The notes below the pieces were generated by a model that saw only the letters and a program-made list of their open reading frames with translations, did not search any database and was not told the DNA's origin. Shown here piece by piece: positions 59,199 to 64,000 of a DNA stretch of 64,000 nucleotides. The stretch is from Nucisporomicrobium flavum (GTDB lineage: Bacteria > Actinomycetota > Actinomycetes > Mycobacteriales > Micromonosporaceae): assembly GCF_016464385.1 (NCBI RefSeq), contig NZ_JADMLH010000024.1, forward strand, positions 1 through 64,000. Reading direction: 5' to 3'. Position numbers and translations under genes: made by a program. Each line of letters begins with the position of its first letter. Positions within the stretch are counted from its first letter, which is position 1.

Positions 59199-60374
59199 TC
59201 ACGTCCCGGGATCAGGTGAACCCCCGACTCGCCCCTGAGAACCGAGGACGTGGCGCAGGGTCTGCAGGCCGGGGACCCGGACGCGGCCGCGGATGGCTCC
59301 CGAGGCGGCGTCGAGCCAGACGATCTCGTCGGTGCCGCCCGCGTAGAGCAGGTCGCCGGCGTGGTTGAGGTGCAGGCCGCGCAGCGGGGACGGGACGGTC
59401 CAGCGGCTGGTGCCGCCGCCTTCGAGGAGCGTCACGGTCCGGCCGGCGCCGAGGAACGTCCGGCTCGCGTCGAGGGCCACGGCGGCCGTCCCGGCACCCT
59501 TCGGAACGGAGATCACCGAGGTGATGGCGAGGCGGTGCGTGTCGGCGTACGCGAGGGAGCCGGAGGCCAGGTCGACGACAGCGAGGCGCCTCCCGTCCGG
59601 GTCGATGGCGATGGCGTGCGACTCCGCCGGACCCTCGCCGAACGGGTGCGGCAGATCGAGGCAGTACGCCCAGCGCTGCTCCAGGTGCAGCACATGGACG
59701 AACGCGTGCACGTCGCTGCGGGTGCCCGCGAGCAGGTTCCGGGTGTGCTGGTGGCCCGGCTGGTGTGTGTAGAGCGTGTAGAGCGTCTGGCGGTCGGGGG
59801 AGAGCACCGCCTGCCGGCCCTCGCCGCGCATCTCCTCCTCGGCGCCCGCCGGGACCGGCCTCTTGTCGCGGGTGAGCAGCGGGCTCAGGGCGCCGGTCCC
59901 GAGGTCCATCAGGCGTACGCGGTAGTGGTCCGGCGCCTCCGCGGGCAGCCATTCGAGCACGAACAACCCGAGGGTGTCCGTGGTGAACGCGTCCGCTTGG
60001 ATGTTGCCGGCCACCGGGAGCCGCGTCTGGTTCTCGCCGTGGGTCACCAGCAGCGAGCCCGGCCGGCGCAGCACGCAGGCCGTACCGTCGGCCGATACGA
60101 CCTCGGGTGCCCAGCCGGCTTCGAGCTGTGCGTTTGCCGCTGGTCCGGTGAGGGTGCCGTCCTTCATCGCGTAGACGAACGATCCGTCGGGGCTCACCGC
60201 GGACCGTTCGCCCCATCGACGCGTCGTCGAGCCGTCGACGGTCACCAGGCCACCGGTGGTCCGGGCGATCAGCCGGTCCGGGACCGCGGTCACCGGGGTG
60301 CGCCGGGGCGGATCGCAGGCGCTCAGGCCCGCGACGGCACCGGCGAGAATGAGCAAGTCACGCCGCGTGGTCAT
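59199..60374 (-). CDS. Tat-type lipoprotein with beta-propeller-like repeats
   Basis: A 391-residue protein. The N-terminus TTRRDLLILAGAVAGLSAC combines a twin-arginine-like motif with a lipobox (Cys20), predicting export and membrane anchoring. The rest has repeated strands with SPDG/DPDGRRLAVVD-type turns, as in WD40/TolB-like propellers, about six or seven blades. It probably binds a ligand or protein outside the cell. It is transcribed from an ECF-type promoter facing the sigma gene; ATG 60374 is only seven bases from the -10, so the mRNA is nearly leaderless. Two ABC exporter modules follow after 22 bp. Confidence 0.78.
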   Translation of the reverse strand: MTTRRDLLILAGAVAGLSACDPPRRTPVTAVPDRLIARTTGGLVTVDGSTTRRWGERSAVSPDGSFVYAMKDGTLTGPAANAQLEAGWAPEVVSADGTACVLRRPGSLLVTHGENQTRLPVAGNIQADAFTTDTLGLFVLEWLPAEAPDHYRVRLMDLGTGALSPLLTRDKRPVPAGAEEEMRGEGRQAVLSPDRQTLYTLYTHQPGHQHTRNLLAGTRSDVHAFVHVLHLEQRWAYCLDLPHPFGEGPAESHAIAIDPDGRRLAVVDLASGSLAYADTHRLAITSVISVPKGAGTAAVALDASRTFLGAGRTVTLLEGGGTSRWTVPSPLRGLHLNHAGDLLYAGGTDEIVWLDAASGAIRGRVRVPGLQTLRHVLGSQGRVGGSPDPGT

Positions 60375-60380
60375 ACCCGG

Positions 60381-60408
60381 CCGACACCGCGGCCGGCGGA
60401 AAGGTTCC
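60381..60408 (-). promoter_or_regulatory. ECF-type promoter of the lipoprotein/exporter run
   Basis: On the minus strand GGAAC (60404-60408) and TGTCGG (60381-60386) are separated by exactly 17 bp. The -35 GGAAC and -10 with GTC are the classic ECF pattern. The element mirrors the plus-strand copy at 60417-60444. Confidence 0.75.
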
Positions 60409-60416
60409 GGGATCCG

Positions 60417-60444
60417 GGAACCTCGGCGGCCCGGGCGGTGTCGG
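60417..60444 (+). promoter_or_regulatory. ECF-type autoregulatory promoter of the sigma gene
   Basis: GGAAC (60417-60421), 17 bp and TGTCGG (60439-60444) are identical in sequence and spacing to the divergent copy. The sigma start codon (GTG 60449 or 60455) lies 5-11 bases after the -10, so the message is leaderless or nearly so. Confidence 0.75.
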
Positions 60445-60448
60445 CGCT

Positions 60449-61033
60449 GTGGAGGTGTCGGGGCTGGACGAGGCAGGCGAAGTCGACGACGCGGCCGCCG
60501 TGGAGCGGGCGCGCGGTGGTGACCTGGACGCGTACGACGTCCTGGTCGCCCGCTGGACCGCGCCCGCACACCGGTTCGCCGTGCTGCTCGGCGCGGGCGC
60601 GGAGGCCGACGACGTGGTGCAGGAGGCGTTCGTGAAGGCGTACCGGCAGCTCGCGCGCTACCGGGGCGATTCGGGGTTCCGCCCGTGGCTCTTCTCGATC
60701 GTCGCCAACGAGGCCCGCAACCTGCACCGCTCCCGCAAGCGCCGGGACGGGCTCGTGCTGCGCGCCGCCGCCAAGGAGGACCCGGCGCCCACCGATGCCG
60801 ACCCCGCGGACCACGTGCTGGCCACGGAACGCCGGCAGCGCCTCGTCGACGGGATCCGCCTGCTCGACTCCCGCGAACGGGAGGTGCTGGTCTGCCGCTA
60901 CTTCCTGGAGCTGTCGGAGGCCGAGACCGCCGACACGCTCGGCGTACCGAAGGGGACGGTCAAATCACGGACGTCGCGGGCGCTGACCCGCTTGCGCTCG
61001 CTGCTGGCCGTGGAGGAGGTGCCCGGTGCCTGA
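60449..61033 (+). CDS. ECF RNA polymerase sigma factor
   Basis: A 194-residue group 4 sigma factor. Region 2 covers about residues 27-100 (DDVVQEAFVKAYRQL, FRPWLFSIVANEARNLHR). Region 4 covers about 135-190 (LDSREREVLVCRYFLELSE, then VPKGTVKSRTSRALTRL). No extra C-terminal domain is seen. The start is GTG 60449, or GTG 60455 two codons later. It overlaps the gene for a one-TM protein by eight bases, the usual sigma/anti-sigma arrangement. Twin GGAAC promoters show it probably controls itself and the divergent lipoprotein/ABC run. Confidence 0.92.
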   Translation: MEVSGLDEAGEVDDAAAVERARGGDLDAYDVLVARWTAPAHRFAVLLGAGAEADDVVQEAFVKAYRQLARYRGDSGFRPWLFSIVANEARNLHRSRKRRDGLVLRAAAKEDPAPTDADPADHVLATERRQRLVDGIRLLDSREREVLVCRYFLELSEAETADTLGVPKGTVKSRTSRALTRLRSLLAVEEVPGA

Positions 61034-61742
61034 CGACGATCCGCTGATCGCGGAACTCCGGGCCCTCGACGCGTGGCTGGACGTGCCACCGGCCGCGGAC
61101 CAGCGCGCCGCCGTGCGGGCCCGGCTCGCGCCCCGGCGCCGCGCGCGGTGGATCGTCGCGGGCCTGGCGGCGCTGGTGGGGGCGGTCGGCGTGGTGGCGC
61201 CGGCCCGCGCGGCGGTGGTCGAGGCGGTCGGTGACGTCCTGCGGGTGGTCGGCATCGAGGTACGCCAGGACCGTACGCCCGGCGCGCTCCCGGCCACGCC
61301 GAGCCCGCTGCCCGGCGTCCGGATCGCCCGGCTCGACGAGGCGAAGCGGGCGGCGCTTTTTCCCGTACGCGTCCCCGCGGCGCTGGGCGTGCCGGACGAG
61401 GTGAAGCTGGCGGACCCGGATCCGGCCGGCGCCCCACGCGTCGTGACCATGACGTTCCGCGGCGGCGCGGTGCGGCTGGACCAGTTCGACGGGACGATCT
61501 CGCCGATGTTCCTCAAGGCCTCCGGGGGCAGCGCGGAGTGGACCGACGTCAAGGGCGAGGCGGCGATCTGGGTGGCCGGTCCGCACTCGGTCCGCTACGT
61601 CGACCGCCAGGGGTCGGAGCGTACGGAGACCGGCCGGCTCGCCGCGCCCACGCTGATCTGGTCCGGCGGCGTGGTCACGTACCGGCTGGAGGGCCTGGCC
61701 ACGCTCGCCGAGGCGCGGGCGGCGGCGAGCGACCTGAGATGA
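61026..61742 (+). CDS. Probable anti-sigma factor (single-pass membrane protein)
   Basis: A 238-residue protein with a short cytoplasmic N-terminus (about 40 residues), one hydrophobic segment (WIVAGLAALVGAVGVVAPA, about 40-58) and an extracytoplasmic C-terminal domain. There is no zinc-binding HxxxCxxC motif, so if it is an anti-sigma it is of the non-ZAS type. The assignment rests on the 8-bp overlap with the sigma gene and on topology. GTG 61026 is preceded by GGAGGAGG. A strong hairpin ends the unit. Confidence 0.75.
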   Translation: MPDDDPLIAELRALDAWLDVPPAADQRAAVRARLAPRRRARWIVAGLAALVGAVGVVAPARAAVVEAVGDVLRVVGIEVRQDRTPGALPATPSPLPGVRIARLDEAKRAALFPVRVPAALGVPDEVKLADPDPAGAPRVVTMTFRGGAVRLDQFDGTISPMFLKASGGSAEWTDVKGEAAIWVAGPHSVRYVDRQGSERTETGRLAAPTLIWSGGVVTYRLEGLATLAEARAAASDLR

Positions 61743-61745
61743 GAT

Positions 61746-61776
61746 GAGGCCGGGCACCACGGGGGTGCCCGGCCTC
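61746..61776. terminator. Bidirectional terminator, anti-sigma / ppc
   Basis: gaggccgggcacc (61746-61758) and ggtgcccggcctc (61764-61776) are exact complements around a five-base loop. They lie centrally between the convergent gene ends at 61742 and 61793. Confidence 0.8.
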
Positions 61777-61792
61777 TGCCCTGAGGGTCTGA

Positions 61793-64000
61793 TCAGCCGG
61801 TGTTGCGCATGCCGGCGGCGATGCCGTTGACCGTGGTGAGCAGGGCCCGCTCCAGCGCCGTGGAGTCCGACGGGGGACGGCGGGCGCCCGGTGCCGTCGG
61901 CAGCTGCCGGTCGGCGTCGCCCAGGTCGCGGTACTGCCGGAGAAGGGCGACCTGCAGGTGGTGCAGCGGCTCGAGGTACGTGTCGCGCACGTTGAGCGTC
62001 CGCGACAGCTCCGGCTGGGAGGCGAGCAGCTCCTCGTGGCCGGTGATGGCCAGGATCTCCTCGAGCGTCTTGGCGTACTCCTGCTCGATGAGGGCGAAGA
62101 TCGGGTGCAGGGCCGGCGGCACCAGCGTCTCGACGTAGCGCCGGGCGATGGTGAGGTCGGTCTTCGTCAGCATCATCTCCACGTTCGAGATGAAGGTGCG
62201 GAAGAACTGCCAGTTCGCGTACATCTCGTGCAGCGCGTCGCCCTGGCCCGCCTCGCGGACCGCCGCGAGGCCGGTGCCGACGCCGAACCAGCCCGGCACG
62301 ATCTGGCGGGTCTGGGTCCAGCCGAACACCCACGGGATCGCGCGCAGGCCGCCCAGCCCGGCGTCCGCGTTCGGGCGCTTCGCCGGCCGGGAGCCGATGT
62401 TCAGCGCGCCGAGCAGCTCCGTCGGCGTCGCCGCCCAGAAGTACGCGGGCAGGTCCGGGTTCTCGACGAGCGACCGGTAGCGCCGGAAGGCGGCGCCGGA
62501 GGCGGTGTCCATGGCCGCGTCCCAGCGCACCAGCGACGCGGCGTCCACCGACGGCTCGGTGTGCAGCAGGGTCGCCTGCAGCACGGCCGCCACGGTGAGC
62601 TCGAGGTTCTCCCGGGCCAGCGCCGGCAGCGTGTACTTGTCGGAGATGACCTCGCCCTGCTCGGTGACCTTGATGGCGCCGTCGAGGGTGCCGTACGGCT
62701 GGGCCAGGATCGCCTCGTGGGTGGGGCCGCCGCCGCGCCCGACCGTGCCGCCGCGGCCGTGGAACAGGCGCAGCCGTACGCCGTGCCGGGCCGCCACGTC
62801 CCGCAGCGCGCGCTGCGCCTTGTGGATCGACCACTGGCTGGTGGTGATGCCGGCCTCCTTGTTGCTGTCGGAGTAGCCGAGCATCACCTCCTGCAGGTCA
62901 CCGCGGGCCCGGACGATCTCCCTGTACGCCGGCAGCGACAGCATCTCGTCCAGCAGCTCGCCGCCGGCGTCCAGCTCGGCGGGGGTCTCCAGCAGCGGCA
63001 CGATGCCGATCCGCGCGCGTGAGGTGTGGATGTCGATGAGCCCGGCCTCGCGGGCCAGGACCGCCGCGGCCAGCACGTCGTCCACGCCGAGGGTCATCGA
63101 GATGATGTACGACTCGATGACGTCGGCGCCGAAGCGGTCCTGCGACTCGCGGATCGTGCCGAACACGTCGAACGTCTTGCGGGCCGACTCGGTGAGCGGG
63201 ACGTCCGCGGCCGCCAGCGGGCGCCGGCCGGTCAGCTCGGTGGCGAGCAGCTTGGTGCGCTCCTCGCGGCTCAGGGTGGTGTAGTCCTCGACCTCGCCGA
63301 CCTGGGCGAACATCTGCGCCAGCACCTCGTGGTGCTTCTCGGCGTGCTCGCGCACGTCGAGCGTGGCGAGCTGCAGGCCGAACGCGGAGACGGCGCGGAT
63401 GGCCGAGGCGACCGTGCCGACCGCGGTGAGCTGGCCGGAGTTGCGGGCCAGTGACGCGCGGATCAGCTCGAGGTCGGCGATCAGCTCGTCGCTGCCCAGG
63501 TAGTCGCGGCCCGGCACGTGGGCGGTGCCCTGGCGCAGGCGCTGCCGGGTGTTGGCCAGCTTCGCCTTCACGCAGCGGACCTTGAGGCGGTACGGCTCCT
63601 CGGCGTTCGTCCGCCGGAACCGGGGCGCCACCTCGGGCAGCGCGTCCAGGTCCGCCGCGAGGCTGGCGGAGAGGTCGAGGGAGACCCCGCGCAGCCGCCG
63701 GGACACCGACAGCTCGTCGATGAGGGCGTCCATCGCCGCCTCGGTGGCCTGGATGCCGTGCTCGTGCTGGATGATCAGCACGTCGCGGGTGACGGCCGGC
63801 GTGACGAACGGGTTGCCGTCGCGGTCGCCGCCGATCCACGAGCCGAAGGTCAGCGGGCGCGCGGTCGGGGCGGTCTCCACGCCCAGCTGGCGCAGCGTCT
63901 CGGCCAGGTCGTCGAGCACCTGCGGGGCAGCCTCGGCGTACAGGTCCTTGAGGTAGTAGACGGCGTTGCGGGCCTCGTCCGTGGGGTCCGGCCGGTCGAG
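61793..64000 (-). CDS. ppc: Phosphoenolpyruvate carboxylase (C-terminal part, cut by window edge)
   Basis: Anaplerotic enzyme that carboxylates PEP to oxaloacetate. The visible 735 residues run in frame to the window edge, so about 190 N-terminal residues are missing. Motifs present are [31 protein letters not shown] (catalytic), [14 protein letters not shown] and the C-terminal MRNTG. A GTG inside the frame could be mistaken for a start but lies within conserved sequence. The oxaloacetate would feed the TCA enzymes encoded elsewhere in the window. Confidence 0.96.
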   Translation of the reverse strand, partial: LDRPDPTDEARNAVYYLKDLYAEAAPQVLDDLAETLRQLGVETAPTARPLTFGSWIGGDRDGNPFVTPAVTRDVLIIQHEHGIQATEAAMDALIDELSVSRRLRGVSLDLSASLAADLDALPEVAPRFRRTNAEEPYRLKVRCVKAKLANTRQRLRQGTAHVPGRDYLGSDELIADLELIRASLARNSGQLTAVGTVASAIRAVSAFGLQLATLDVREHAEKHHEVLAQMFAQVGEVEDYTTLSREERTKLLATELTGRRPLAAADVPLTESARKTFDVFGTIRESQDRFGADVIESYIISMTLGVDDVLAAAVLAREAGLIDIHTSRARIGIVPLLETPAELDAGGELLDEMLSLPAYREIVRARGDLQEVMLGYSDSNKEAGITTSQWSIHKAQRALRDVAARHGVRLRLFHGRGGTVGRGGGPTHEAILAQPYGTLDGAIKVTEQGEVISDKYTLPALARENLELTVAAVLQATLLHTEPSVDAASLVRWDAAMDTASGAAFRRYRSLVENPDLPAYFWAATPTELLGALNIGSRPAKRPNADAGLGGLRAIPWVFGWTQTRQIVPGWFGVGTGLAAVREAGQGDALHEMYANWQFFRTFISNVEMMLTKTDLTIARRYVETLVPPALHPIFALIEQEYAKTLEEILAITGHEELLASQPELSRTLNVRDTYLEPLHHLQVALLRQYRDLGDADRQLPTAPGARRPPSDSTALERALLTTVNGIAAGMRNTG

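Noticed and set aside
63830-63919. Internal GTG as the start of PEP carboxylase
   Set aside because: The frame continues upstream to the window edge with family-like sequence, and the protein would be about 190 residues too short.

Overview
The window is high-GC actinobacterial chromosome. It has GTG/TTG starts, many 1-8 bp gene overlaps and GC-rich codons throughout. Three conserved actinobacterial neighbourhoods are present: sucC-sucD-PerM-purN-purH, the MBL/mdh/icd region, and an SCO2521-SCO2525-type cassette. Together with the B12-binding protein before sucC they suggest a filamentous actinomycete, most likely Micromonosporaceae (Actinoplanes-like). That placement is inference from gene content. 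I see no rRNA, tRNA, IS element, prophage or CRISPR array, so this looks like native chromosome.

Layout. 1-952: non-coding, with a GC-rich minisatellite. 953-6694: five-gene oligopeptide ABC importer operon (lipoprotein, two permeases, two ATPases). 6830-14778: chorismate mutase, secreted 5'-nucleotidase, PcrA/UvrD helicase, two M23 peptidases and a stand-alone B12-binding protein. 14779-15690: a 0.9 kb gap holding a 45-bp inverted repeat and tandem repeats. 15691-30555: central metabolism (succinyl-CoA synthetase, PurN/PurH, malate dehydrogenase, NADP-isocitrate dehydrogenase, a long AdhE) interspersed with small membrane proteins. 31022-32979: DeoR regulator and galT.

33070-47790 is an exopolysaccharide locus. 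Its core is a tightly packed minus-strand run: PAPS-forming kinase, Wzz-like protein, Wzy-like polymerase, APH-like phosphotransferase, sulfotransferase, flippase, methyltransferase, GH26-like lipoprotein. A second sulfotransferase, a GT2 and a WecG/TagA-type transferase lie beside it, and another GH26-like exoenzyme lies on its far side. APS kinase plus two sulfotransferases point to a sulfated glycan. The ATP-sulfurylase half of the kinase and the tyrosine-kinase half of the Wzz protein have both lost their family motifs.

47798-55403: a D-amino-acid-oxidase-like gene, then the conserved, functionally unknown SCO2521-2525-type cassette (variant P-loop ATPase, methyltransferase, three unknown families) plus an extra two-TM protein. 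55786-61742: an ECF sigma/anti-sigma pair diverges from a Tat-type lipoprotein gene that is followed, 22 bp later, by two ABC exporter modules. The 74-bp divergent gap contains two promoter copies (GGAAC, 17 bp, TGTCGG) in mirror orientation, so the sigma factor probably controls itself and the exporter run. 61793-64000: PEP carboxylase, cut by the window edge.

A recurring theme is locus-specific GC-rich tandem repeats (periods 18, 19, 20, 21, 27, 30 and 43 bp), mostly in gaps at gene 3' ends. Product names come from reading motifs and gene order; no database search was run.
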